From: Flexilinea sp.
GTDB lineage: Bacteria; Chloroflexota; Anaerolineae; Anaerolineales; Anaerolineaceae
Direction: 5' to 3'
DNA length: 64,000 nt
Assembly (NCBI GenBank): GCA_017432685.1
Contig: JAFRIR010000132.1
Coordinates: 47,094-111,093, forward strand
Part shown: piece after piece, positions 7,790 to 17,303 of the stretch
How the letters are laid out: every line of letters starts with the position of its first letter
How positions within the stretch are numbered: the first letter of the stretch is position 1
Program-made: the position numbers and the translations under genes
Notes under the pieces: generated by a model
The model's input: only the letters and a program-made list of their open reading frames with translations
The model's database searches: none
What the model was told of the DNA's origin: nothing

Positions 7790-8050
7790 CGGAGATAAAA
7801 ATGGGAAACGCCCTTACAGAGAGCCCGCGCTGCTGAGAGTCGGGCAGGAAACAGACCATTAAATGGACCGCGGAGGGCGCAGTCAAAGGCGGATCAGCCG
7901 AGTATTCTGCGACGTTAGGGCATACGTCAGTTGCCGGGAATATGTTGGTATTCCGTCAAGTGCATGGTTTCACCGCCATGAATCAGGGTGGCACCGCGAA
8001 GATGAAGCTTCGTCCCTGACAGATCAAACTTCTGTCAGGGATTTTTGTTT
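7790..8050 (+). ncRNA. T-box leader (tryptophan-specific)
   Basis: The leader ends with the diagnostic T-box AGGGTGGCACCGCG at 7985-7998. An intrinsic terminator follows: CCCTGACAG / CTGTCAGGG at 8014-8040 with a T-rich tail. The T-box bulge binds the free CCA end of uncharged tRNA and prevents the terminator from forming. A TGG in the stem I region (7864-7866, within AAATGGACC) is the likely specifier codon, matching the tryptophan genes that follow. Low charged tRNA-Trp should therefore switch the operon on. The stem I boundaries are approximate. Confidence 0.93.
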
Positions 8051-8078
8051 TCCCGGACAGGTCAAAAAGGAGTATATG

Positions 8079-9098
8079 ATGATCAAAGAAGCTATTGTCA
8101 AAATCGTCAGCAAAGAAGACCTCACCTATGATGAAGCCTATACTGTCATGAATGAGATCATGAGCGGGGAAACCTCTGCTACCCAGAACGCGGCCTTCCT
8201 GGCAGCCCTTTCCACCAAATCCGCTAAAGCGGAAACCAAGGATGAGATCGCCGGGTGTGCGGCTGCCATGCGGGATCATGCCATAAAAGTTGAGACGGAT
8301 CTGCCGATCATTGAAATCGTCGGCACCGGCGGGGACAAAGCCGGCAGCTTCAACATTTCGACCACTTCCGCTCTGGTTACCGCAGCCGGTGGCGGCAAGG
8401 TGGCCAAACACGGCAATCGCGCCGCGTCATCCAAAAGCGGCACAGCGGATTGTCTGGAAGCCCTGGGTGTCAACATCGACCAGAGCCCGGAAAAATGCGT
8501 GGAGCTGCTGAATGAAGTGGGCATGTGCTTTTTCTTCGCACAGAAATATCATACATCCATGAAATATGTCGGGGCGATCCGTCGGGAGCTGGGTTTCCGT
8601 ACTGTTTTCAACATTCTCGGTCCGCTCACCAACCCGGCCAGTCCGAAGATGCAGCTGCTGGGAGTTTATGATGAATATCTTGCCGAACCGCTGGCTCAGG
8701 TCCTCATTGATCTGGGCGTGGAACGGGGTATGGTTGTTTTCGGACAGGACAAACTGGATGAGATTTCCATGAGTTCACCGACAACCATCGTTGAATTCAA
8801 GGATGGTTGGATGCGGAAATACACCATCTGCCCGGAGGATTTTGGCCTGACCCGCTGTGACAAGTCTGAGCTCGTGGGTGGGACACCGGAAGAAAACGCG
8901 GCCATCACCCGGGCGATCCTGAACGGAGAGGAACGCGGCGCCAAACGCGGTGCGGTGCTGCTCAATGCAGGCGCTGCCCTTTATCTCTGCGGAGAGGCTG
9001 GGACAATGCAGGATGGCGTAAAGCTGGCAGCCAAACTGATCGATTCCGGCGCTGCGGCACAAACCTTAACAAAACTGATCGAGGTCTCCAACCGATGA
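8079..9098 (+). CDS. trpD: anthranilate phosphoribosyltransferase
   Basis: This 339-residue enzyme joins anthranilate to phosphoribosyl pyrophosphate in the second step of the pathway from chorismate. [17 protein letters not shown] gives the PRPP-binding loop, [21 protein letters not shown] the anthranilate/PRPP site, and [20 protein letters not shown] the family signature. I start at 8079, because AAGGAG ends six bases before it. The adjacent ATG at 8076 is too close, and the longer open frame upstream is only the T-box leader. It overlaps trpC by the ATGA arrangement. It is the first gene of the operon; no anthranilate synthase (trpE/trpG) precedes it. Confidence 0.96.
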   Translation: MIKEAIVKIVSKEDLTYDEAYTVMNEIMSGETSATQNAAFLAALSTKSAKAETKDEIAGCAAAMRDHAIKVETDLPIIEIVGTGGDKAGSFNISTTSALVTAAGGGKVAKHGNRAASSKSGTADCLEALGVNIDQSPEKCVELLNEVGMCFFFAQKYHTSMKYVGAIRRELGFRTVFNILGPLTNPASPKMQLLGVYDEYLAEPLAQVLIDLGVERGMVVFGQDKLDEISMSSPTTIVEFKDGWMRKYTICPEDFGLTRCDKSELVGGTPEENAAITRAILNGEERGAKRGAVLLNAGAALYLCGEAGTMQDGVKLAAKLIDSGAAAQTLTKLIEVSNR

Positions 9099-9883
9099 AC
9101 ATCCTTGAAAAACTGGCCGCTCACGCCCGGGAACGGGTCTGTGCGGATATGAAAAAGGTTCCTCTGCCTGAGATGAGAGAGCTTGCCGCTGCTGCGGGTC
9201 CGGGTACGGGAGACGAATTCACCGCTGCGCTGAAGCGTCCCGGGTTGTCTTTCATCTGCGAGGTGAAAAAAGCTTCTCCTTCGAAAGGCATCATTGCGCC
9301 GGATTTCCCGTACCTGGAGATCGCGAAGAGCTATGAGGCTGCCGGGGCGGACTGCATTTCCTGTTTGACGGAGCCGAAATGGTTCCTTGGGTCGGATCAG
9401 ATCTTCCGCGAGATCCGTGCGGCGGTCAAGACCCCGATGCTGCGCAAAGATTTCACCGTCAGTGAGTACCAGATCTATCAAGCGAAGGTTATGGGAGCCA
9501 ACGCGGCGCTGCTGATCTGTGCCATTCTCGAAGAGCCGGATCTTGAAGCATATCTTGCTTTGTGTGATGAACTGGGACTGGCTGCCCTGATCGAGGCACA
9601 TGATGAGATTGAAATTGACACTGCTATTCATGCCGGGGCGAAAATCATCGGGGTAAACAATCGGAACCTTAAGGATTTCTCTGTAGACTTTTCCATTGCC
9701 GCCCGCCTGCGGGACCGCATCCCGCCAGCCTGTATTTACGTAGCGGAAAGCGGTGTGAAAAGTCCTGAAGATGCAAAAACCTTAAAGAAAATCGGAGCAG
9801 ATGCCGCACTGATCGGTGAGGCGCTGATGCGTGCGGATAACAAGGCTGCCATGTTAAATGCAATGAAGGAGGCTGCGCAATGA
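9095..9883 (+). CDS. trpC: indole-3-glycerol phosphate synthase
   Basis: This 262-residue TIM barrel closes the indole ring of carboxyphenylamino-deoxyribulose phosphate with loss of CO2. The barrel motifs are complete: [13 protein letters not shown] with the catalytic lysine, [45 protein letters not shown], then [12 protein letters not shown]. Both ends overlap neighbours by 4 bases (ATGA), indicating translational coupling with trpD and trpF. Confidence 0.96.
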   Translation: MNILEKLAAHARERVCADMKKVPLPEMRELAAAAGPGTGDEFTAALKRPGLSFICEVKKASPSKGIIAPDFPYLEIAKSYEAAGADCISCLTEPKWFLGSDQIFREIRAAVKTPMLRKDFTVSEYQIYQAKVMGANAALLICAILEEPDLEAYLALCDELGLAALIEAHDEIEIDTAIHAGAKIIGVNNRNLKDFSVDFSIAARLRDRIPPACIYVAESGVKSPEDAKTLKKIGADAALIGEALMRADNKAAMLNAMKEAAQ

Positions 9884-10482
9884 CCAAAATCAAACTCTGC
9901 GGGATGAAACGGGCTGTGGATATTCAGGCGGCCAATCGACTGAGACCGGATTTCGTCGGTTTCGTCTTTGCTCCCAAAAGCAAACGTTTTATTACACCTG
10001 AACAGGCTGCCGGATTGAAGGCGATACTGGATCCTGAAATCACGGCGGTGGGCGTTTTTGTGAATGAAACACCGGAGGCAGTGGCGGACCTGCTCAACAG
10101 CGGTGTGATCGACATCGCCCAGCTGCACGGAACGGAAGATGAAGACTATCTCTCGGAACTGCGAAAGCTGACGGACAAACCCCTGATCAAAGCGTTCCGC
10201 ATCCGCAGCAAAGATGATTTGGATGCAGCTGAGAAAAGCAGCGCAGATTTTGTGCTGTTGGATGCCGGTGCGGGCGGGGGGAAAACCTTTGACTGGGATC
10301 TGCTTGATAATTTTTCCCGTCCCTGTTTTCTGGCCGGTGGGCTGGGACCGGAAAACGTTCGGGAGGCAATTGAGCGCTGCCATCCCTATGCGGTGGATGT
10401 CAGCTCCGGCATTGAAACGGACGGGTTCAAAGATGAAGTGAAAATGGAAGCCTTTGTAAAGAATGTAAAAATAGTGAAATAG
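9880..10482 (+). CDS. trpF: phosphoribosylanthranilate isomerase
   Basis: This 200-residue TIM barrel performs the Amadori rearrangement between the TrpD and TrpC steps. KLCGM at the N-terminus carries the catalytic cysteine, and VLLDAGAGGGKTFDW the catalytic aspartate. FVFAPKSKRFI and FLAGGLGPENV are the usual ligand loops. It is coupled to trpC by a 4-base overlap, and 11 bases separate its stop from the trpB start. Confidence 0.95.
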   Translation: MTKIKLCGMKRAVDIQAANRLRPDFVGFVFAPKSKRFITPEQAAGLKAILDPEITAVGVFVNETPEAVADLLNSGVIDIAQLHGTEDEDYLSELRKLTDKPLIKAFRIRSKDDLDAAEKSSADFVLLDAGAGGGKTFDWDLLDNFSRPCFLAGGLGPENVREAIERCHPYAVDVSSGIETDGFKDEVKMEAFVKNVKIVK

Positions 10483-10493
10483 AGGGGTGAATC

Positions 10494-11684
10494 ATGACCA
10501 ATTCGAAAGGCCGTTTTGGCATATACGGCGGGCAGTACATTCCCGAGACACTGATGAACGCCGTGATCGAGCTGGAAACAGCTTATGAACATTATAAAAA
10601 CGATGAGCAGTTTCAGACGGAATTGAGCGCCCTTTTCAATGAGTATGCGGGGCGTCCCTCCCGGCTGTACTATGCTGAGAAAATGACAAAAAATCTTGGT
10701 GGGGCGAAGATCTATCTCAAACGCGAGGACCTGAACCATACCGGCGCCCATAAGATCAACAACGTGCTGGGACAAGCGCTGCTGGCAAAAAAGATGGGCA
10801 AGACCCGTCTGATTGCCGAAACCGGCGCCGGGCAGCATGGGGTGGCAACCGCTACTGCCGCGGCTCTGATGGGCATGGAATGTGTGGTGTTCATGGGTGA
10901 AGAAGATACCAAACGGCAGGCGCTGAACGTTTACCGGATGCGTCTGCTGGGTGCGGAGGTGATCCCGGTCAAAACGGGAACTGCCACGTTGAAGGATGCT
11001 GTTTCCGAAGCCATGCGCGAATGGACAAGCCGCATTGATGACACCCATTACTGCCTGGGGTCGGTCATGGGCCCTCATCCCTTCCCGACCATCGTCCGGG
11101 ATTTTCAGGCGGTGATCTCACGGGAGATCAAAGAGCAGATGCTTGCCAAAGAAGGGCGGCTGCCGGATGCGGTGTTGGCCTGTGTCGGCGGTGGCAGCAA
11201 TGCCATCGGCAGTTTTTACCATTTTATTCCAGACAAGTCTGTCCGGCTGATCGGCTGTGAGGCAGCCGGGCGGGGGATTGACACCTTTGAGACCGCAGCT
11301 ACCATGAACACCGGTCGTGTGGGTATTTTCCACGGCATGAAAAGTTATTTCTGCCAGGATGAATACGGCCAGATCGCCCCGGTTTATTCTATTTCTGCCG
11401 GGTTGGACTATCCGGGTGTCGGTCCGGAACATGCCTGGCTGCATGACACGGGACGGGCGGAATATGTCCCGGTCACCGATGAGGAAGCCGTCTGCGCTTT
11501 TGAATATCTGGCGAAAACCGAGGGGATCATCCCGGCAATCGAATCAGCTCATGCGGTCGCTCACGCGCTGAAAATTGCGCCTGAAATGGAAAAAGAACGG
11601 ATCATCGTCATCACCGTTTCCGGCAGGGGCGACAAGGACTGTGCAGCGATTGCCCGCTACAGAGGGGAGGAGATTTATGAGTAA
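10494..11684 (+). CDS. trpB: tryptophan synthase beta subunit
   Basis: This 396-residue PLP enzyme condenses indole with serine. The PLP lysine lies in [20 protein letters not shown], the indole-site glutamate in [13 protein letters not shown], and the PLP-phosphate loop is [17 protein letters not shown] lies upstream. It is the standard TrpB1 length. Its last codons overlap the start of trpA, as expected for the two subunits of one channelled complex. Confidence 0.97.
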   Translation: MTNSKGRFGIYGGQYIPETLMNAVIELETAYEHYKNDEQFQTELSALFNEYAGRPSRLYYAEKMTKNLGGAKIYLKREDLNHTGAHKINNVLGQALLAKKMGKTRLIAETGAGQHGVATATAAALMGMECVVFMGEEDTKRQALNVYRMRLLGAEVIPVKTGTATLKDAVSEAMREWTSRIDDTHYCLGSVMGPHPFPTIVRDFQAVISREIKEQMLAKEGRLPDAVLACVGGGSNAIGSFYHFIPDKSVRLIGCEAAGRGIDTFETAATMNTGRVGIFHGMKSYFCQDEYGQIAPVYSISAGLDYPGVGPEHAWLHDTGRAEYVPVTDEEAVCAFEYLAKTEGIIPAIESAHAVAHALKIAPEMEKERIIVITVSGRGDKDCAAIARYRGEEIYE

Positions 11685-12444
11685 GATCGCATCTGCATTT
11701 GCCAACGGCAAGGCTTTTATCCCCTTCATCACCTGCGGAGATCCGGACCTGGAGACCACCGCCGCGTGCGTCCGCGAAATGGTGCGGAACGGTGCCGACC
11801 TGATCGAACTGGGGATCCCCTTTTCCGACCCGACTGCCGAAGGTCCGGTGATCCAGGGCGCCAATCTCCGCGCACTGAGTGGTGGTGTGACTACGGACAG
11901 GATCTTCAGCATGGTGCGGGACCTGCGCGAGGATATTTCGATTCCGATGGTGTTCATGACGTACGCGAACGTTGTTTTTTCCTACGGTTCGGAGCGTTTT
12001 CTTTCTTCCTGTGCGCAGGTGGGGATCGATGGGCTGATTTTGCCGGATCTGCCTTTTGAGGAAAAGGAAGAATTTCTGCCCATTTGCCGGAAATATGGTG
12101 TGGACCTGATCTCGCTGATCGCCCCGACCTCTGCCGGAAGGATCGCCCGGATCGCACGGGAGGCGGAGGGATTCATCTATCTGGTCTCCAGCCTGGGCGT
12201 CACCGGGATGCGCAGTGAGATCACCACGGATCTGGCCTCGATCGTGAAGGTGATCCGGGAAAACACGGATGTGCCCTGCGCCATCGGCTTCGGCATTTCC
12301 ACCCCGGAACAGGCCCGTACCATGGCGGGATACGCGGATGGAGCCATCGTCGGCTCTGCCATCATCAGGCTCATCGCGCAGTACCGGCGGCAGGCGCCGG
12401 CCAAAGTCGGAGAATTCGTGAAGAGTTTGAAAGACGCATTATAA
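11677..12444 (+). CDS. trpA: tryptophan synthase alpha subunit
   Basis: This 255-residue TIM barrel cleaves indole-3-glycerol phosphate and passes indole to TrpB. The catalytic glutamate is in [20 protein letters not shown], together with the catalytic aspartate. [14 protein letters not shown] and [12 protein letters not shown] are family motifs. I start at 11677, preceded by GAGGGGAGG, which gives an 8-base overlap with trpB. Longer in-frame starts would run deep into trpB. It is the last gene of the operon. Confidence 0.96.
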   Translation: MSKIASAFANGKAFIPFITCGDPDLETTAACVREMVRNGADLIELGIPFSDPTAEGPVIQGANLRALSGGVTTDRIFSMVRDLREDISIPMVFMTYANVVFSYGSERFLSSCAQVGIDGLILPDLPFEEKEEFLPICRKYGVDLISLIAPTSAGRIARIAREAEGFIYLVSSLGVTGMRSEITTDLASIVKVIRENTDVPCAIGFGISTPEQARTMAGYADGAIVGSAIIRLIAQYRRQAPAKVGEFVKSLKDAL

Positions 12445-12452
12445 TTGGAATA

Positions 12453-12793
12453 GGGTGTCACCTTAAAGCGCTTAAGCGCGGTGGACGGACTGGCCTTCTG
12501 AAGATACTCAGAGGGACTGAATGTTTCGCTCCTCTGAGTATGGTAACAAACTACCGGAGATCCGTCTCCGAGTTTAGCCGGAAAGGAGGACTTCTGTTAT
12601 GATCACTTTCGGTGAATTTATTGCCATGATCAGTTTGTGTATCGCCAGTTTCAGTCTTGGCTACAAAATTGGTCACGACATGCCATCAAAGGACACAGAA
12701 ATTAAACAGAAATAGCCGTCCCGGTCGACCAAACTTGAACAGCTATTTCATTTCTAATGTTTAAGGAAGGCCAGACCGTTACCGGTGGCACCC
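12453..12793 (+). other. fold-back transcript around a small hydrophobic ORF (type I toxin-like)
   Basis: GGGTGTCACC (12453-12462) plus GGTGGACGGACTGGCCTTC (12480-12498) near the 5' side are the reverse complement of GAAGGCCAGACCGTTACCGGTGGCACCC (12766-12793) near the 3' side, apart from a 17-base insert and a few mismatches. Inside lies an 11-bp hairpin (ATACTCAGAGG / CCTCTGAGTAT, about 12514-12541), then a 38-codon ORF with a very strong ribosome site. Long 5'-3' pairing that masks translation is typical of type I toxin mRNAs. No antisense promoter was identified. Confidence 0.45.
12599..12715 (+). CDS. 38-residue hydrophobic small protein
   Basis: The ORF starts at 12599 after AAAGGAGG at nine-base spacing, the best ribosome site in its surroundings. 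The first 24 residues are hydrophobic (MITFGEFIAMISLCIASFSL...), and a charged tail ends in TEIKQK. This shape fits small holin-like or type I toxins. It is enclosed by the long inverted repeat 12453-12793 and does not resemble the trp genes upstream. I cannot name a family with certainty. Confidence 0.5.
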   Translation: MITFGEFIAMISLCIASFSLGYKIGHDMPSKDTEIKQK

Positions 12794-12948
12794 TTTCTTT
12801 CTTGCCTTTATTTTATCATAATATTTATTCTTCGTCAAATATAAATTTTTGCAGAAATTCTGATCTGGTAGTGCACAAGATGACAGTTCTCCTGTGCTGG
12901 TTTTGCAGCAACAAATAGGCTGTTTCATTGTGCTTCGTTCTAAATTTT

Positions 12949-15102
12949 TTATCTGCGTCCGCCGGGACCGCCGTTGCTGCCATCGGAGAATCCATTCGAT
13001 CCCGGGCCTCCGCCGAAATCAGGCGCTCCGCTCTGCCCAAAACCGGTATTGGAAGTCGGAGCTTCACCCCATCCGGAATTGATTCCCATCGAAGAAGGAC
13101 CATTGTCCCATCCGAAGTTATTACTGCCGGATTCAGGTGCACCGTTTGGCGTAAAAGATCCATTTTGCTCATTTCCGGCTGCAGGACCAAATCCCTGTCC
13201 ATTCATTCCGCCCGGCATATTATCCGGACCGGCTACACCGCTGTTGTTATTGAGCCCGAAATCATCTGAGATATAGATCTGACCGTCATAGTCGATTCCC
13301 GCTTCGCCGCCCATTGACGCACTGCTGATCTGGGCGTTTCCACCGATAAGATTCACGTTACCGTTGGAGTCGATCCCGTCACCCCCGCTCTTGATGGTGA
13401 CCTTGCCGCCGGTCATGTTGAAGGAATAATCCAATTCACCCTCATAGACACCGTCACCGTTGGCTGCATTGATAGCGTCATCAGTGGAGTTGATCGTGAT
13501 ATCACCGCCATGGATGTTGACAACAGTCCCCTCCAGACCTTCATTGCTGTTGGTCACATTAATGGATGGTCCACGGTGTGTGGTTTCATCACCGATGGTC
13601 AGGATATGATCCGCATGGATTGCATCGTCTGCCGCATCGATCGTGAAGTCTCCGCTGAGCAGTGTCACATCATAATTGCTGTTGATGCCGTCATTGACTG
13701 CCTTGATATTCATGGTCACACCATCGATGATGATGCTGGAATCATCTCCGCCCTTGATGCCATTCTTGGCATTACCGTTGATCGTCAGCGTTCCGTCACC
13801 GGTCATATACACCATCGATCCGGCTTTTGCTTTGAATGCGGCACCGTCAAAAGCATCTGCGATATCGGCATCTGTGGAGTTTTCATCAGCCGGATTTTCA
13901 TTGTCGGTGAGGACAACATTACCGGAAATGATCACCTGGACTTCAGCGTTTTTGTTGATGGAAACGGCAGCGCCGGTGGTGCTGGTCAGGTCCAGATTAT
14001 CGAGGACAAGGACAACACCGGTCGTGTCTTTCTTGACCGTGATGTTACCGTCGCTGGAAGTGCCGGTGACGATATATGTGCCGGATTCGCTGATCTTGAC
14101 CTGGCTTGTTTCACTGACATCATAAGTTGTTGCGTTGTCATAATCAGCCGTCAGATCCATTGCGGAATTGTAGGTGGTTCCACTGACGATCTCACTTGCA
14201 GAAGAAGCGGACTCATAGGCGCTCGTCTGGCCGGGTATCTGCATTCCGTTATTCTGCTCCTGTTGACCGGGCATGCTGTCGGGCTGGTTATGATTCTGCT
14301 GATCAAAAGCCGGCTGTATGGAAGGCTGACTGTTTGACTGGTTAGAGGCGGGCTGAACAGGTGTATATTGCTGTGCAGAAATATTATTTGCCTGTCCGGG
14401 CTGGATCATCATTTCCGGCTGAAAATCAACATTTGTAACGATTGTTTCCGGCAGATGATTGAAATCGGTATCAAAGTGCATCACAGCATCCGAATTGTTT
14501 TCAATGATCGAACCTCCATTGAAAATAACATTGGTTTCCGGTGAAAAACTGCCGGTTCCGCCAAAAATATTGAAAGCGCCATCATCAAAATACAGCATAC
14601 CCGGGCGATTTCCGTCCACCGCGATCGCACGATCAGGAGCCATCATATTGACAGTACCGCCATTGAATGTCAGGTCCGCATTTTCAACATGGATGGCTTC
14701 CTGATTAAACCCGGTGATGTCCATGGCACCGTTTCCTTCAAAAACGGTGTTTACACGGCTGTAAATTGCCGCTTTAAATTCCGGATCAGTGCCGCCATCG
14801 GTAATGCGGCTGTACGATTGGTCTTCCATCCGAATCGTCAGTGAATCACCGCTGAGGGCAATGATACCGGCAGAACGGTCACCATCCACACGGAAATTAT
14901 CCATAACCAGAACCACGTCACCCTCACCGGGATCTACCAAAATGGTACCTTTCATGCTGCCGACAAAACGATAGGTTCCGGCTTCCGTGATCTTCAGCTG
15001 ACCGCCGGAAATTTCCGGTACAGCAGAGACAGCAAAAGCTGCCGGGGCACACTGCATACAAAACAGTGCCACAACAAGGATCATTAATAAACTTTTCTTC
15101 AT
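12949..15102 (-). CDS. secreted beta-helical carbohydrate-binding-domain protein (DUF4353-like)
   Basis: This 717-residue protein begins with a signal peptide (MKKSLLMILVVALF, cleavage near AAFA). Two halves are related. ITEAGTYRFVGSMKGTILV (about residue 38) and ISESGTYIVTGTSSDGNITV (about residue 333) each open a beta-solenoid. The second half has repeated turn motifs NDGINS, DDAIHAD, DDAINAAN and GDGIDSNG, with acidic loops typical of the family. A Gln/Asn/Pro linker lies near residues 235-300, and the C-terminal 80 residues are Gly/Asn/Pro/Ser-rich. There is no LPXTG. Binding of extracellular polysaccharide or a matrix role is inferred. AGGAGA precedes the start. Confidence 0.82.
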   Translation of the reverse strand: MKKSLLMILVVALFCMQCAPAAFAVSAVPEISGGQLKITEAGTYRFVGSMKGTILVDPGEGDVVLVMDNFRVDGDRSAGIIALSGDSLTIRMEDQSYSRITDGGTDPEFKAAIYSRVNTVFEGNGAMDITGFNQEAIHVENADLTFNGGTVNMMAPDRAIAVDGNRPGMLYFDDGAFNIFGGTGSFSPETNVIFNGGSIIENNSDAVMHFDTDFNHLPETIVTNVDFQPEMMIQPGQANNISAQQYTPVQPASNQSNSQPSIQPAFDQQNHNQPDSMPGQQEQNNGMQIPGQTSAYESASSASEIVSGTTYNSAMDLTADYDNATTYDVSETSQVKISESGTYIVTGTSSDGNITVKKDTTGVVLVLDNLDLTSTTGAAVSINKNAEVQVIISGNVVLTDNENPADENSTDADIADAFDGAAFKAKAGSMVYMTGDGTLTINGNAKNGIKGGDDSSIIIDGVTMNIKAVNDGINSNYDVTLLSGDFTIDAADDAIHADHILTIGDETTHRGPSINVTNSNEGLEGTVVNIHGGDITINSTDDAINAANGDGVYEGELDYSFNMTGGKVTIKSGGDGIDSNGNVNLIGGNAQISSASMGGEAGIDYDGQIYISDDFGLNNNSGVAGPDNMPGGMNGQGFGPAAGNEQNGSFTPNGAPESGSNNFGWDNGPSSMGINSGWGEAPTSNTGFGQSGAPDFGGGPGSNGFSDGSNGGPGGRR

Positions 15103-15322
15103 CTTTCCATCTCCTATATGGTTTTTCTATTTATGATTTCAGTGCTATTTATTCGCACAATTCTTTTAAGCGGAGGCTGAAATAAAAAAAAGGGGGTAAG
15201 AATTTTCAAAATTTTGAAAATTGAAAATTTCTTTTCTCTAATTTTTTCAAATGATATTCTTATGGAAAATATGTAAAACGCTCTACCATCGGATGATGGC
15301 AGGATCTGCGGAAGACAGCATT
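15103..15322. other. AT-rich upstream region of the secreted protein gene
   Basis: This gap holds a TTTTCAAAATTTTGAAAA palindrome near 15205-15222 and runs of A/T. No gene or recognised riboswitch is visible. It should contain the promoter of the minus-strand gene at 15102. Confidence 0.4.
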
Positions 15323-15364
15323 GAAAACAGAGCCGGAAGGAGATGTCCCTTCCGGCTCTGTTTG
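15323..15364 (-). terminator. intrinsic terminator of the amidohydrolase operon
   Basis: CAGAGCCGGAAGG / CCTTCCGGCTCTG forms a 13-bp stem with a 7-base loop. A T-run follows on the minus strand and also, in part, on the plus strand. It lies just after the amidohydrolase stop. Confidence 0.85.
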
Positions 15365-15387
15365 GTTCCCGGCAAAAACGCCGGGCT

Positions 15388-16257
15388 TTACTCTGCCATG
15401 TGCCGGATGGGAGTCAGCTCGGGAAGAAGCCCGAAGCGGTAGAATTCGTGGGCATTGTCATGGAAGAAGCGCTGTTTTTCGGCTCCTGTCAGGAGGGGTG
15501 ATTTCTGAATGAAATCCCAGCTCATGCGGTAGGTGATGGCAGTCATGGTGCGCGGGTAGTCAGAGCCCCACATCAGCTTATCGATCCCGCAAAGGTCCCG
15601 GGCTTCCAGAATGGCGCGGACAGCGGAAGGGTAGGGATAATATTCGCTGTTGAAGAGCCAGGTGATGCCGCCGGACTCCACATAAACCCGGGGCAGACGG
15701 GCAAGTTTGATCTGTTGGCGCCAACCGGGGACTGTCACCATGCCGAAATGCCCGATGGCGATACGCAGCTTCGGGTGCTGTTCTGCCAGCTCCCGAAGTG
15801 CGCCGGTCTGAAGGTCTCCGTCAGCCATATCGATGGCGATGAACAAATCCCGGTTTTCAGCCAGTGTGAATACTGCTTCATGGTGGGTCAGGTCCTGATC
15901 TGTGAGTCTGCTCCCGCAGATCTTGATGCCGTCAAATCCTTCCGTTTCCGGCAGTCCCTGTTCTTCATAAAGGCAGGTGACGCGGAAGCGGTCCGGATAT
16001 TTTTTTCGGACTTCCCGCAGATAAGCGTCCTGGTTCCCGTCGATATATTCCTGTGTGACGACTGCTCCGCCGATACAGGAAAAATTCATGTTCGACAGCA
16101 GCCGCTCGGCGCTGTTCACGCCGTCGGTCATCGCGGGCGGGAGCATTTGCCGGATCTCGTCACCGAACATGCTGCGGCCCCCGCCCAGGTTATAAACGGG
16201 AAGCCCGTTGACCTTACCTTTTTGTTTCAGCCATAAATGCACATGGGCGTCGATCAT
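15388..16257 (-). CDS. amidohydrolase-2 family metal-dependent hydrolase
   Basis: This 289-residue TIM-barrel protein opens with IDAHVHLW, the first metal-binding H-x-H. IAIGHFGMV carries the third histidine, and LMWGSDYPRT carries the late catalytic aspartate. This places it in the ACMSD/amidohydrolase-2 group, which contains decarboxylases and lactone or ring hydrolases. The substrate cannot be read. It is the last gene of an operon with two alcohol dehydrogenases, starting 13 bases after the preceding stop, so it may act on an oxidised sugar or polyol product such as a lactone. Confidence 0.82.
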   Translation of the reverse strand: MIDAHVHLWLKQKGKVNGLPVYNLGGGRSMFGDEIRQMLPPAMTDGVNSAERLLSNMNFSCIGGAVVTQEYIDGNQDAYLREVRKKYPDRFRVTCLYEEQGLPETEGFDGIKICGSRLTDQDLTHHEAVFTLAENRDLFIAIDMADGDLQTGALRELAEQHPKLRIAIGHFGMVTVPGWRQQIKLARLPRVYVESGGITWLFNSEYYPYPSAVRAILEARDLCGIDKLMWGSDYPRTMTAITYRMSWDFIQKSPLLTGAEKQRFFHDNAHEFYRFGLLPELTPIRHMAE

Positions 16258-16270
16258 CGGTTAATTCCTT

Positions 16271-17299
16271 TCACTCCGGATCCGAAAAATGCAGCAGCAC
16301 TTTTTCGAGATGTCCGTCGTTATGGGTCAGGGCATCAAAAGCTTTTGCTGCATCGGTGAAGTCATAGACAGCGCTGATCATCCGTTCCGGCTGAACGCTG
16401 CTGTCAGCGGAGACCAGATCGATCAGGCGCTCAAAATCCCGGGTATAGGCGTTGCGGCTGCCGAAAACATTCAGCTCCTTTTTGAGCAGGATCGAATGAA
16501 GAAAACTGGTTTCCCGCTTTCCGTTGCCGATCAGGATCAGATTCGCCCCCTGACAGGCATGTTCAATGCAGGACAGGAAGGTGACCGATTGTCCGCAGGC
16601 TTCCACACAGACGTCGAACCCGTCACCATCAGTAATTTGGCGCAGCTCTTCAGAGGCTGGTTCCGTTCCGGCACGGACCACATGATCCGCCCCGAAACGC
16701 TCCGCCATTTCCAGCCTTCCCTCCAGCAGGTCTGTGACCGTTACGGCTGCACCTTTGCTCTTCGCGGCCAGCAGTGCAAACAGACCGATGGGACCGGCTC
16801 CGACGATCAGGACCCGGTCACCCTGTTTCACCGTGCAGCGGCTGAGTGCGTGCTGGGAGATGGAAAACGGTTCGATGAGTGCAAGCTGACGCGGGGTCAG
16901 GCCCTTTCCGGGAATGATGCGCTCAAGTGGCATGGTGATATATTCGCAGAAGGCTCCGTCCCGCTGGACACCCATGGTCTGGTTGTCCACACAGGCATTG
17001 ACCAGCCCCTTCCGGCAGGCGTAGCAGTGACCGCAGTTGAAATAAGGGTTGCAGGTGACAATATCGCCTGCTTTCAGTTCACGGTCATTTTCAGGAATGG
17101 AGACGATTTGTGCTGAAAACTCATGGCCGGGAATGCGCGGATAGGTCGTGAAGGGCTGGTTTCCGGTGAAGCTGGCGACATCCGCACCGCAGATGCCGCA
17201 GTCCAGCACCCGCAGGAGTGCTTCTCCTTCCCGGGGCTGCGGCTCGGGCAGTTCCCGAATTTCGATTTCAAAAGGTTTAACAATAGATATCGCTTTCAT
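16271..17299 (-). CDS. zinc-dependent alcohol dehydrogenase (sorbitol/threonine dehydrogenase type)
   Basis: This 342-residue medium-chain dehydrogenase has the catalytic zinc residues in DCGICGADV and GHEFSAQ. The structural zinc loop is NPYFNCGHCYACRKGLVNAC, and the NAD site is VLIVGAGPIGLFALLAAK. It should oxidise a polyol or sugar secondary alcohol. I start at 17299 after AAAGGTG; the longer frame begins inside the tandem heptamer array. It is the middle gene of the operon 18533-15388. Confidence 0.88.
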   Translation of the reverse strand: MKAISIVKPFEIEIRELPEPQPREGEALLRVLDCGICGADVASFTGNQPFTTYPRIPGHEFSAQIVSIPENDRELKAGDIVTCNPYFNCGHCYACRKGLVNACVDNQTMGVQRDGAFCEYITMPLERIIPGKGLTPRQLALIEPFSISQHALSRCTVKQGDRVLIVGAGPIGLFALLAAKSKGAAVTVTDLLEGRLEMAERFGADHVVRAGTEPASEELRQITDGDGFDVCVEACGQSVTFLSCIEHACQGANLILIGNGKRETSFLHSILLKKELNVFGSRNAYTRDFERLIDLVSADSSVQPERMISAVYDFTDAAKAFDALTHNDGHLEKVLLHFSDPE

Positions 17300-17303
17300 A
17301 ATT

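Noticed and set aside
7863..8078. N-terminal extension of trpD
   Set aside because: The extra codons coincide with the T-box leader and its terminator; the ribosome site points to 8076-8079.
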